In this document: in pieces, positions 50,811-59,303 of the stretch
Numbering within the stretch: position 1 is the stretch's first letter
Layout of the letters: every line of letters begins with the position of its first letter
DNA from: Nocardioides sp.
GTDB taxonomy: Bacteria > Actinomycetota > Actinomycetes > Propionibacteriales > Nocardioidaceae
NCBI GenBank assembly: GCA_037045645.1
Contig: JBAOIH010000011.1
Coordinates: forward strand, 124,001-188,000
Length of the DNA: 64,000 nt
Reading direction: 5' to 3'
Notes under the pieces: model-generated
Database searches by the model: none
Seen by the model: only the letters and a program-made list of their open reading frames with translations
Told to the model about the DNA's origin: nothing
Made by a program: the position numbers and the translations under genes

Positions 50811-52430
50811 GTGACCAATGAGATTGACTTCGATGAGACGCCGGGCGCGAGCGACCCGAGTCGCGACCCGCATCTGCCTCACGAGGAGAAGCTCGACAAG
50901 GGCGTCCTGATGACGGCCGGTGTCGTCGTCCTCGGCGCGATCATGTCGATCCTCGACATTACGGTCGTCTCGGTCGGTCTGGAGACGTTCCAGCGCGAGT
51001 TCGAGGCCACCGCGGCCGAGGTCGCGTGGACGATGACCGGCTACACGCTGGCGCTGGCCACCGTGATCCCGATGACCGGATGGGCGGCAGACCGCTTCGG
51101 CACCAAGCGCCTGTACCTGATCGCGGTCACCCTCTTCACGATCGGCTCGGTGCTGTGCGCCACCGCCGGTGACCTCAACCAGCTCGTGCTCTACCGGGTC
51201 CTCCAGGGTCTGGGTGGCGGCATGCTGATGCCGCTGGGCATGACGATCTTGACTCGCGCCGCTGGCCCCGAGCGCGTCGGTCGCGTGATGGCGATCATGG
51301 GCATCCCGATGCTGCTGGGCCCGATCTTCGGTCCCATCCTCGGCGGCTGGCTGATCGACTCCGCCTCGTGGCACTGGATCTTCCTGATCAACCTGCCGAT
51401 CGGCATCCTGGCGCTGGTGTACGCCTGGTTCGTGCTGCCCAAGGACGAGGTGCACCCCTCGGAGAGCTTCGACTTCGTCGGCATGCTGCTGCTCTCGCCC
51501 GGCCTCGCGCTCTTCCTCTACGGCGTGAGCTCGATCCCCGGCGCCAAGCAGGAGCACGGCACCCCGTGGACCACCGAGGTCATCGTCACGATGATCGCCG
51601 GTGCCCTGCTGACCGCGATCTTCGTACCCTGGGCGCTGCGCAAGTCCAACGAGCACCCGCTCGTCGAACTGCGCCTGCTGCAGAACCGCAACATGACCGT
51701 CGCCCTGATCGCGATGTCGCTCTTCGCGATCGCGTTCTTCGGCGCCTCGCTGCTGTTCCCGCTCTACTTCCAGCAGGTCCGCGGTGAGGACGCGCTGCAC
51801 GCCGGTCTGCTGCTGGCGCCCCAGGGTGTCGGCGCGATGATCACCATGCCGATCGCGGGCTTCCTGGTCGACAAGATCGGGCCGGGCAAGATCGTGATGA
51901 CCGGCATCGCCATCATCACCGCGGGCATGGCGATGTTCACCCGGATCGGTGCCGACACGTCGTACGTCTACATGCTCTCGGCCTTGTTTGTGATGGGTCT
52001 GGGTATGGGCGCGACGATGATGCCGATCATGACTGCGGCCCTGGCCACGCTCACCGACCACAACATCGCGCGCGGTTCGACGCTGCTCAACATCCAGCAG
52101 CAGGTCGCGGCCTCCATCGGCACCGCGCTGTTCTCGGTGATCTTGACCAACCAGTTCGTGAAGTCCGATGCCATCAAGACCGCGACGGGCCTCGCGCAGG
52201 CCACCCACGGCAGCGAGGACCCCAACGTCCTGGCCGAGGCCGCGGCCAAGATGGGCCTCGACCCGACCACGCTGCCGGCGCTGTTCAAGCAGGCCAATCT
52301 CGACATGGCCGACGGCTTCGCCACGGTCTTCGTGGTAGCCACCGCGCTCGTCGCGTGCTGCTTGATCCCGGCGTGGTTCCTGCCGCGCAACAAGGTCGAG
52401 CCCCTCGATCCGTCGGCGATGATGCACTGA
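50811..52430 (+). CDS. DHA2-family (EmrB/QacA) MFS drug exporter
   Basis: A 539-residue, 14-helix drug:H+ antiporter. Motifs include the family C motif in 'MGIPMLLGPIFGPILGGWLID' (quoted in part), 'LDITVVSVGLETFQREF' in helix 1 and motif A-like 'GWAADRFGTKRLYL'. The GTG at 50811 precedes an acidic cytosolic N-terminus of about 30 residues. Substrates are unknown; the family exports dyes, lipids or antibiotics. No regulator gene is adjacent. A four-copy palindromic tandem repeat follows the gene. Confidence 0.92.
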   Translation: MTNEIDFDETPGASDPSRDPHLPHEEKLDKGVLMTAGVVVLGAIMSILDITVVSVGLETFQREFEATAAEVAWTMTGYTLALATVIPMTGWAADRFGTKRLYLIAVTLFTIGSVLCATAGDLNQLVLYRVLQGLGGGMLMPLGMTILTRAAGPERVGRVMAIMGIPMLLGPIFGPILGGWLIDSASWHWIFLINLPIGILALVYAWFVLPKDEVHPSESFDFVGMLLLSPGLALFLYGVSSIPGAKQEHGTPWTTEVIVTMIAGALLTAIFVPWALRKSNEHPLVELRLLQNRNMTVALIAMSLFAIAFFGASLLFPLYFQQVRGEDALHAGLLLAPQGVGAMITMPIAGFLVDKIGPGKIVMTGIAIITAGMAMFTRIGADTSYVYMLSALFVMGLGMGATMMPIMTAALATLTDHNIARGSTLLNIQQQVAASIGTALFSVILTNQFVKSDAIKTATGLAQATHGSEDPNVLAEAAAKMGLDPTTLPALFKQANLDMADGFATVFVVATALVACCLIPAWFLPRNKVEPLDPSAMMH

Positions 52431-52459
52431 TCATTCGGGCTCGCCGACCGGGCTTGATC

Positions 52460-52625
52460 GGGCGTACGTCCGAACCGGCACCTCCAGGGCACCCTTCGCC
52501 GGGCTTCTTCGGACGTACGTCCGAACCGGCACCTCCAGGGGGCTCGCCGACCGGGCTTGATCGGACGTACGTCCGAACCGGCACCTCCAGAGCACCCTTC
52601 GGCGGGCTTGATCGGACGTACGTCC
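52460..52625. repeat. Four-copy ~51-bp tandem repeat centred on GGACGTACGTCC
   Basis: The perfect 12-bp palindrome GGACGTACGTCC occurs at 52511-52522, 52563-52574 and 52614-52625, with a one-base variant at 52460-52471. Each is followed by GAACCGGCACCTCCAG (the last copy diverges). Spacing is 51-52 bp. The remainder of the 52431-52836 gap shows no gene; it should hold the promoter of the RTX gene. Confidence 0.85.
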
Positions 52626-52836
52626 GAACCGGCACGGCCTGCGACGTCCTGAACGCGGCAGACGCCGGACCCCAAGCCCCGAACCGGCGCCGCGAACCAA
52701 CCACCCATTCGAGGCATCAGACTCCACGTCACGCCACCTTTGTTGCACACTGCCTGCGCGGAACTGTGCCAGCAGCATCGGACCGAGGCCGTGCGCAACG
52801 TCGGATGAGTAACCGAGATAGCCCAGGAGAAGCGCC

Positions 52837-53493
52837 GTGAACCTGCGCCCTGCACAGCGCTCGCGTCGTCGGCTGGTCACGGCCGCGGCGAGTGCACTGC
52901 TCATGCTGCCGCTGTGGTCGGCCCAGGCCGCTCCGCCCAAGCGTGACGAACTCTGCTTCGGCGAACGCGCGACCCACACCGGCTCGGCCGGTGAGACCGT
53001 CGTCGGCACGCCCGAAGCCGACGTGATCATCGGCGGCGGGCGCGTGCTGGCCTATGCCGGGAACGACCTGATCTGCGATGCGTCGTACGTGCTCGGCGGC
53101 GACGGCGACGATCGCATCCAACTGCCCAACGGCGGCACCGCCAACGGCGAGGCGGGCAACGACGAACTGATCGCCCTCGGCGACCCGGGCGGCACCCCCG
53201 CGACGATGCTCGGCGGCGACGGAGACGACGTCATCTACGGCGCCACGATGGGCGAGATCGTCTACGGCGGAGCGGGCAACGACGTGATCCGTTCCGGCGG
53301 CGGGCGCGACCGCGTCTATGCCGGCGAAGGCAACGACCAGGTGTTCGGCGGCCCAGGCCGCGATCGGATCTTCGGGGGTCCGGGCAACGACCACCTCGAT
53401 GGTGGACCAGGGCGTGACCGCGGGTACGCCGGCCCGGGCAACGACACCTGCCGCTCCATCGAGAAGCGCGGCAGCTGCCGTCGCCAACGCTGA
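52837..53493 (+). CDS. Small secreted RTX-type calcium-binding protein
   Basis: A 218-residue protein with a basic-hydrophobic signal peptide ending 'AQAAPP'. Nonapeptide Ca2+-binding repeats ('GGDGDDRIQ', 'GGAGNDVIR', 'GPGNDHLDGG') occupy about residues 60-200. It ends with a Cys pair and a basic tail 'CRRQR'. It resembles the beta-roll of the 25766 protein but lacks the basic C-terminal domain. The GTG start is at 52837. It converges on the M13 peptidase gene with a 31-bp gap. Confidence 0.82.
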   Translation: MNLRPAQRSRRRLVTAAASALLMLPLWSAQAAPPKRDELCFGERATHTGSAGETVVGTPEADVIIGGGRVLAYAGNDLICDASYVLGGDGDDRIQLPNGGTANGEAGNDELIALGDPGGTPATMLGGDGDDVIYGATMGEIVYGGAGNDVIRSGGGRDRVYAGEGNDQVFGGPGRDRIFGGPGNDHLDGGPGRDRGYAGPGNDTCRSIEKRGSCRRQR

Positions 53494-53524
53494 GCCGCAC
53501 AAACGCTGGGCCTCACAAGACGCC

Positions 53525-55483
53525 TCACCAGATCCGTACGCGCTCCTGGGGCGCCAGCCACAACCCGTCCGACTCCGAGGTCTCGAAAACCTCGTGGAAC
53601 TCGTCGAGATTACGCACGATGTTGGCGCGGAACTCCGGCGGGGAGTGCGGGTCGACGGTGAGGTATTGCTGGTCGAGTTCCTTGCGGCGCTTCGTACGCC
53701 AGCAGTAGGCCCAGTTCATGAAGACCTTCTTGCGATCATCAGCGGCAGCCTCGCCACCCTGACTGATCAGGTACGCGAAGTGGCCGATCGTGAGTCCGCC
53801 GAGGTCGCCGATGTTCTCGCCCACGGTCAAGGCACCGTTGACCTTCTCACCGGGCAGCGCACGCGGCTCGAACCCGTCGTACTGCTCGATCAACGCCTTC
53901 GACTTCACCTCGAAGGCGGCCTTGTCGTCCGCGCTCCACCAGTCCTCCAGGTTGCCCGCGCCGTCGTACTGCGCGCCTTGGTCGTCGAAACCGTGACCGA
54001 TCTCGTGGCCGATCACGGCGCCGATGCCGCCGTAGTTCTCCGCCGGATGGGCGTCCGGAGAGAAGAACGGGCGTTGCAGGATCCCGGCCGGGAAGCAGAT
54101 CTCGTTGGTGCCGGGGTTGTAGTACGCGTTGACCGTCTGCGGCAGCATGAACCACTCGTCGCGATCCACCGGCGCACCGATCTTGGCCAGTTCGCGCTTG
54201 GTCTCGAACTCCGCGGACGCCGCGACGTTGCCCATCAGGTTGTCGGCGCGCACCTGCAGCGACGAGTAGTCCCGGAACTCCACCGGGTAGCCGATCTTGG
54301 GCCGGAATTGGTCGAGCTTCTCGTACGCCCGCTGCTTGGTCGCCTCGGTCATCCAGTCGAGTTTCGCGATGGACTGGCGGTAGGCCTCCAGCAGGTTGGC
54401 GACCAGTTCGTCCATCATCGCCTTGGACTCGGGCGGGAAGTGACGCGCGACGTACTCCTTGCCGACTGCCTCCCCGATCGCGCCCTCGACGAGTGCGACC
54501 GCCCGCTTCCACCGAGCCCGCAACTCAGGGGTGCCGCTCAACGTACGGCCGTAGAAGTCGAAGTTCGTCTCGACGAAGTCGTCGGTCAGGTAGGGCGCCG
54601 ACGAACGCAGTACGCGCGTCAACAGCCAGGTCTTCCAGTCGTCGAGCGGCACCTCGGTAAGCACGGTCGACAGGTGCTCGAAGAACGACGGCTCCATCAC
54701 CACGACCTCGGCCAGCGTCTGCTCGGAGCCGCCGAGATTGGTGATGTAGACGTCCCAGTCCCAGGTCGGCACGAGTTCGCGAAGCTGCTCGACGGTCAGC
54801 AGGTTGTACGTCTTCTGGACATCACGCGTCTCCGCGCGCTCCCAGTGTCCCTTCGCGATCAGCGTGTCGATCTCGAGTATGCGGGCCGCCCACCCGGCAG
54901 CCTCGTCGCGATAGCCGGCCAGCGTGAGCAGGCGGTCGAGGTAGGAGACGTACTTCTCCCTGATCTCGGCGAACTTCTCGTCGCGGTAATAGGACTCGTC
55001 CGGCAACCCGAGGCCACCTTGGAGCAGGTAGAGCAAATAGCGCTCGGAGTCCTTGCGGTCGGTGTTGACGTACGACCCGAACAGCGCCGGCCCGCCGATC
55101 CGCTCGAACTCACCCACGAATGCGGCCAGGTCACGCAGATCGCGCAGACCTTCGATCGCGCGAACCAGCGGCTGGATCGGGCGCAAGCCCTTCTTCTCGA
55201 TCGAGTCGGTGTCCATGAACGACTGGTAGAGCGCCGCGATCTTGGCCGCCTCGTCCGCATCGACACCCTCGGCGCTCTCGGCGTCCGCCTCGGCCAACTC
55301 GGTAATGATGTCGCGCACCTGCGCCTCGGCGCGGTCGGCCAGCTGCACGAACGGCCCCCACGACGACCGGTCGGACGGGATCTCCTCGGTCGCCAGCCAG
55401 GTGCCATTCACGTACCCGAAAAGGTCGTCCTGGGGTCGTACGTCAAGGTCCATGCCCGCGCGGGCATCATCAAGGATCGTCAC
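53525..55483 (-). CDS. M13-family metallopeptidase (PepO/neprilysin-like)
   Basis: A 652-residue zinc endopeptidase acting on short peptides. The active-site motif 'VIGHEIGHGFDDQG' (H493-E-x-x-H497) is followed by 'ENIGDLGG' with the third ligand Glu. The substrate-binding 'NAYYNP' and C-terminal 'CWRTKRRKE' regions also match PepO. No signal peptide or membrane anchor is present, so a cytosolic location is expected, unlike mammalian neprilysin. The GTG at 55483 is chosen because the conserved domain begins at residue ~12. Upstream lies a three-unit 21-bp repeat. Confidence 0.93.
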   Translation of the reverse strand: MTILDDARAGMDLDVRPQDDLFGYVNGTWLATEEIPSDRSSWGPFVQLADRAEAQVRDIITELAEADAESAEGVDADEAAKIAALYQSFMDTDSIEKKGLRPIQPLVRAIEGLRDLRDLAAFVGEFERIGGPALFGSYVNTDRKDSERYLLYLLQGGLGLPDESYYRDEKFAEIREKYVSYLDRLLTLAGYRDEAAGWAARILEIDTLIAKGHWERAETRDVQKTYNLLTVEQLRELVPTWDWDVYITNLGGSEQTLAEVVVMEPSFFEHLSTVLTEVPLDDWKTWLLTRVLRSSAPYLTDDFVETNFDFYGRTLSGTPELRARWKRAVALVEGAIGEAVGKEYVARHFPPESKAMMDELVANLLEAYRQSIAKLDWMTEATKQRAYEKLDQFRPKIGYPVEFRDYSSLQVRADNLMGNVAASAEFETKRELAKIGAPVDRDEWFMLPQTVNAYYNPGTNEICFPAGILQRPFFSPDAHPAENYGGIGAVIGHEIGHGFDDQGAQYDGAGNLEDWWSADDKAAFEVKSKALIEQYDGFEPRALPGEKVNGALTVGENIGDLGGLTIGHFAYLISQGGEAAADDRKKVFMNWAYCWRTKRRKELDQQYLTVDPHSPPEFRANIVRNLDEFHEVFETSESDGLWLAPQERVRIW

Positions 55484-55516
55484 GGGCTCGACCCTATAAG
55501 GCAGCGGGGACACCGC

Positions 55517-55582
55517 GAGTCTTGTGACCCCTCGGCCGAGTTTCGTGACCCCTCGGCAAAATCTTGTGACCCCTGGGCAAAG
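55517..55582. repeat. 21-bp repeat, cluster 5 (3 units)
   Basis: Three units (CTTGTGACCCCTCGGC, TTCGTGACCCCTCGGC, CTTGTGACCCCTGGGC) lie in the 149-bp divergent gap between the M13 peptidase and the next secreted protein. Confidence 0.85.
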
Positions 55583-55632
55583 GTAGGGACAAAACCCGTG
55601 ACACCGCTGCGCGAGCAGAGGAATGTGGACCA

Positions 55633-57045
55633 ATGACTCCTAGCGCCAAGGCCCGCCGCGCCACCCTCGTCGTGTCCAGCGCGCTGGCGCTGGCGGCTGG
55701 CGCGATCACCGTCGCTCCCGCGCAGGCTGCCGTCGACGACTGGGTCCGGATCAGCCCGAGCGCGAATCCCAACTTCGCCACGCCCGCCTCAGCACGTACG
55801 CCTGACGGCACGCAGCATGTGATCTGGCAGGTGGACGGTGGCAACTTCGAGCACGTGGCGATCGCACCGAACGGGCGTCGCAGCGCGGTGTCGCGCGTGC
55901 TCGCCGCCCCGTGGTCTGCCGTGTCGTCCTACCCTGACCTCGTCGCGATGCCCGACGGCTCACTGCGGTTGCTCTTCACCGGCAAACGTACGGGCGGCAC
56001 GGCCGACTTCTTCGACGGCAAGGGGATCTACAACGCAGTCTCCACCGACGGCGGCGCAACCTGGACAGTGCCGAACGAGATCTATGCCCGCGCTGTCGGC
56101 GGGGGCGACCACGCGCTCGGCGCGGTGCTGCCCGACGGACGTGTCCTCGCCGGCCACCACGACACCGCGGGCTTCCACTTCCGCATCGGTGCCGGGAACG
56201 ACGCGGAAGCCGCGATCGAGTCCGTCAACACCGACGTCGCGATCGCTGGTGCTCATGACTACTCGATCGTCGCCTCGGGTGGCGTGGTGTGGCTGACGTA
56301 CAACGTCGGCGACGCCAACTCGACCGTCGCGCAACAGATCTGGCCGAGCATCGGCGCACAGGTTCGACCGCCGGTCACCACCGGCTACAGCTATGCGGGC
56401 ACTCCGGTCGTCGACCGTCCCGGCGTGGGTGCGGTCGCGGCCTTCGAAGCCGGGTACGGCACCAGCCATCAGGTCTATGTGTGGGAGTTGGCGACCAACA
56501 GGGTGCGCCGGGTGCCTGGCTTCGCCGGCCCAAACAACGTGTTCTTGGACGTGCTGCCCGACGGACACCTGTGGATCGGCGCGACCGGGCCGATCAACTA
56601 CCAGCCTCGCGCCTCCCGGGTCGCGAAGTCTGGTTGGACCATCGACCGCCGCCCGGCGCTGTTGCCGGGTGCGTACAGCACGTTCGACGGCACCGTCGCC
56701 GCCACCTCGACGCTCGGCTCCACACTGGTGATGAGCGGCAAGATCACCGCATCGGACTCGACCGAAGGGATGCTGGCCCACCAGGTCATGGCGACGCTGA
56801 ACGTACGCGCCACACCACGCCGCTGGCGCATCCGCCGCACCCAGCGCGTCGCCATCAAGGTGACCGACGTGGACGGCGCCGTCGCGGGCGCGCGCGTGCG
56901 CGCGGGTGATGAACGGTGTCGTACGAACTCCCGCGGCGTGTGTCGGCTGCGGTTCACCGCCTCGGTTCGCCCGCGCCAGATCCGGGTGAAGGTGACCAAG
57001 CGCGGCTACTACGCCGGTTCGGCGAAACTGGTCGTACGCCGCTAG
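55633..57045 (+). CDS. Secreted sialidase-fold/BNR-like protein with basic C-terminal domain
   Basis: A 470-residue protein with a Sec signal peptide ending 'APAQAA'. The middle has repeated beta strands and one Asp-box ('STDGGATW' near residue 140), typical of sialidase-like beta-propellers. No full set of sialidase catalytic Arg residues can be assigned, so enzymatic activity is unsure. The last ~85 residues are Arg/Lys-rich, of an immunoglobulin/carboxypeptidase-regulatory type ('DGAVAGARVRAG...RGVCRLRFT'). It overlaps the convergent oxidoreductase by 4 bp. Confidence 0.7.
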   Translation: MTPSAKARRATLVVSSALALAAGAITVAPAQAAVDDWVRISPSANPNFATPASARTPDGTQHVIWQVDGGNFEHVAIAPNGRRSAVSRVLAAPWSAVSSYPDLVAMPDGSLRLLFTGKRTGGTADFFDGKGIYNAVSTDGGATWTVPNEIYARAVGGGDHALGAVLPDGRVLAGHHDTAGFHFRIGAGNDAEAAIESVNTDVAIAGAHDYSIVASGGVVWLTYNVGDANSTVAQQIWPSIGAQVRPPVTTGYSYAGTPVVDRPGVGAVAAFEAGYGTSHQVYVWELATNRVRRVPGFAGPNNVFLDVLPDGHLWIGATGPINYQPRASRVAKSGWTIDRRPALLPGAYSTFDGTVAATSTLGSTLVMSGKITASDSTEGMLAHQVMATLNVRATPRRWRIRRTQRVAIKVTDVDGAVAGARVRAGDERCRTNSRGVCRLRFTASVRPRQIRVKVTKRGYYAGSAKLVVRR

Positions 57046-58019
57046 CGCACGCGTACGACCGACTTGCCGAGCGTACGACGGTCGTCGAGGTCCTGCAGCG
57101 CGGCGCCGAAGTCGGCGAAGTCGTACGTCTTGCCGATCGGCGAGTTGAGCACGCCCGACTCCAGCATCGGGGCGAGCTCGAGCCACTGCTGCTGCATATA
57201 GCCCGGGCGGGTCATCGCGTACGCACCCCAGCCCACCCCGCGTACGTCGATGTTGTTGAGCAGCAGCCGATTGACCTTGACCTCGGGAATGCCTTGGCCG
57301 GACGCGAAGCCGACGACCAGCAGGCGCCCGCCCTCGGCCAGGCAGCGCAGGTAGTCGGTGAACGCGTCGCCGCCCGCGACGTCGAGCATGATGTCGGCAC
57401 CGCGGCCGCCGGTCAGATCCTTGACCGCGTCGCGGAAGTCGGAGCCGACGATCACCTCGTCCGCGCCTGCGGAGCGGGCGACCTCGGCCTTCTCCTCGGT
57501 CGAGACCAGTGCGATCGTTTTCGCGCCATAGCCTTTCGCGACCTGGAGCGTCGCGGTCCCCACGCCGCCCGCCGCGCCGTTGACCAGCACGGTCTCACCG
57601 GCCTTGATCCCACCGCGCTGCTTGAGCGCGAACTGCGCGGTCAGGTAGTTCATCGGCAGCGCGGCGCCCTGCTCGTACGACACGTTGTCCGGCAGCGGGA
57701 ACGTGAAGATCACCGGGTTGGCGACGACCTCGGCCGCACCGCCGTACGCATTCACCCCGCACACCCGCTGGCCCACCTGGAAGCCGCTGGACTCGGGAGC
57801 GCCAGGATCGAGTACGACGCCCGCGAAGTCGACCCCGAGCGTGAACGGCGGCTCGGGCTTGATCTGATACTGCCCCTTGCTGAGCAGCAGGTCGGGGAAC
57901 GAGATCCCCACCGCGTGCACCTCGATGAGGACATCGTGGGCTTGTGGTGTGGGCGAGTCGACCTCGTTGATCACGACGTCGGCGGGACCGGTGGTGGTGA
58001 CGACCTGGGCTGCGCGCAT
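57042..58019 (-). CDS. NADPH:quinone oxidoreductase / MDR-family dehydrogenase
   Basis: A 325-residue medium-chain dehydrogenase of the quinone-oxidoreductase (zeta-crystallin) branch: GroES-like N-terminal domain and Rossmann domain with 'VLVNGAAGGVGTATLQVAKGYGAKTIALVST' (quoted in part). The catalytic zinc-ligand cysteine of alcohol dehydrogenases is missing, as usual in this branch. It reduces quinones or enones with NADPH. Starts at 58019. Confidence 0.9.
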   Translation of the reverse strand: MRAAQVVTTTGPADVVINEVDSPTPQAHDVLIEVHAVGISFPDLLLSKGQYQIKPEPPFTLGVDFAGVVLDPGAPESSGFQVGQRVCGVNAYGGAAEVVANPVIFTFPLPDNVSYEQGAALPMNYLTAQFALKQRGGIKAGETVLVNGAAGGVGTATLQVAKGYGAKTIALVSTEEKAEVARSAGADEVIVGSDFRDAVKDLTGGRGADIMLDVAGGDAFTDYLRCLAEGGRLLVVGFASGQGIPEVKVNRLLLNNIDVRGVGWGAYAMTRPGYMQQQWLELAPMLESGVLNSPIGKTYDFADFGAALQDLDDRRTLGKSVVRVR

Positions 58020-58038
58020 GGGGCGAGGATAGGTGCCG

Positions 58039-59247
58039 TCACCCCGGACGTACGACCCGGTTCATCTCGAAGTGCATCGGGTCGGTCCAGCCCCAATCGC
58101 CGCCCCAGGCGAAGCCCCACTTCTTGAAGATCGCGACCACACCGCGGTGCATCTCACCGACCGTGCCGCGCTGGTTGCCCGGCACGTTGAGATCGATCGC
58201 GAGGCCGAACGAGTGGTTGGACAGCGTCGTGGAGCCGGCGATGAAGCGCGGGTAGTAGCACCCGGCGTACTCCCCCGGATGAATCTCGTCACCAAGCCCT
58301 GACTCGAGGATCTCGCGCAGCGCCGCCTCCAGTTGGGGGAAGATCGCGTTGTTGCAGGTCATCGACCCGATGATCGGCATCGTGCGGGTGCTGATGTGCG
58401 ACGACACCCAGGACGCCTCAGGCGCGATCCGGCCGCCGCCGAGCACGGTATAGCTGAATGTCCCGACGACCTCCGCGACCGAGCCGCCGGTCAGGAACGC
58501 GGTCTGCTTCACCGAAGTGTCCAGGCCCAGCCGCGCGACCACATCGAGGCTTTGGATCGACGCGGTCTTGTCGACGATCTTCTCGATCTTGGGCCGCAAC
58601 GTCGACGGGCTGGTGATGCCGGTCGAGATCAGCAACGCGTTGCCCTTGCTCATCCCGAGTTGCTTGCCCCACAGATCGTTGACGACCGCGTCGACGTTGG
58701 CAGTGAACTCCGGCACCAGCGCCCCGACGTGCAGCTTCGGCGCGTCTGCGCTGCCGCCGAGCTTGATCTGGTCGGTCTTGTCCGCCAGGCGCTTGCCGAG
58801 CTTGCGAGTGATCGCGAGTTCGCCGCCGGCCACGCGTTTCCACACGGCTTGGGCGTCGGCGAGTTCGCTGGCGGTGAAGAGGCGGTACGTCGCGGGGTCG
58901 ACGGCGGCGACGGTCAGCGCGCGGTTCTCGATCGTGACCTGGGCCAGGGACAGCGGGGCGGCGTACGACACCCCGGGCAGCGCACGCACGCGCGCGACCA
59001 TCTGCCTGCTCAACGGCTCCTGGCTGAAGATCAAGATGTCGGCCGAGCGCAGCGGTTCTTTGCGGCGACCTGGTGGATCGACGGCCATCGCGGGATCGAG
59101 TACGACACCCGTGGGGCTGCTGGTCGTCGCGGAAGTAGAAGTCGCCTTCGGCATCGGGTCCGGCGACTCACCACCGCAGCCGGCCAGCACTGCCGCCGCA
59201 AGCAGGGCGGCAAAGCCGGTGCGCACGCGGTGCCGGGCGCTCTTCAT
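58039..59247 (-). CDS. M15-type D-Ala-D-Ala carboxypeptidase-like lipoprotein
   Basis: A 402-residue protein starting with a lipoprotein signal peptide (lipobox LAGC, Cys24). Residues ~65-280 have no clear family; one stretch ('VAAVDPATYRLFTASELA') resembles the periplasmic part of MacB/FtsX-type permeases. The last ~120 residues form an M15/VanY zinc peptidase domain with 'SNHSFGLAIDLN' and 'WTDPMHFEMN' (zinc ligands). Expected activity is peptidoglycan carboxypeptidase or endopeptidase in the cell wall. A palindromic site at 59266-59288 lies just upstream, matching one near the ABC transporter. Confidence 0.8.
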   Translation of the reverse strand: MKSARHRVRTGFAALLAAAVLAGCGGESPDPMPKATSTSATTSSPTGVVLDPAMAVDPPGRRKEPLRSADILIFSQEPLSRQMVARVRALPGVSYAAPLSLAQVTIENRALTVAAVDPATYRLFTASELADAQAVWKRVAGGELAITRKLGKRLADKTDQIKLGGSADAPKLHVGALVPEFTANVDAVVNDLWGKQLGMSKGNALLISTGITSPSTLRPKIEKIVDKTASIQSLDVVARLGLDTSVKQTAFLTGGSVAEVVGTFSYTVLGGGRIAPEASWVSSHISTRTMPIIGSMTCNNAIFPQLEAALREILESGLGDEIHPGEYAGCYYPRFIAGSTTLSNHSFGLAIDLNVPGNQRGTVGEMHRGVVAIFKKWGFAWGGDWGWTDPMHFEMNRVVRPG

Positions 59248-59265
59248 GACCCAGGACGATACGCG

Positions 59266-59288
59266 TTGATACTTAGCCCAGGTATCAA
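59266..59288. promoter_or_regulatory. TTGATAC palindromic site in front of M15 gene
   Basis: A 23-bp imperfect palindrome with arms TTGATACTTAG and CCAGGTATCAA begins 19 bp upstream of the M15 gene start. The same sequence pattern occurs at 61326-61348, suggesting one shared regulator for both units. Confidence 0.65.
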
Positions 59289-59303
59289 GCGCGGATGTCC
59301 AGG

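Noticed and set aside
47963..50821. A 950-codon open frame on the plus strand opposite the SNF2 helicase
   Set aside because: It is a high-GC shadow frame; its translation is Gln/Arg/Val/Asp-rich low-complexity sequence with no family motif, while the minus-strand gene has all Snf2 motifs.
52460..52625. Possible CRISPR array
   Set aside because: The units are direct tandem repeats with near-identical intervening sequence, not repeats separated by unique spacers, and no cas gene is present.
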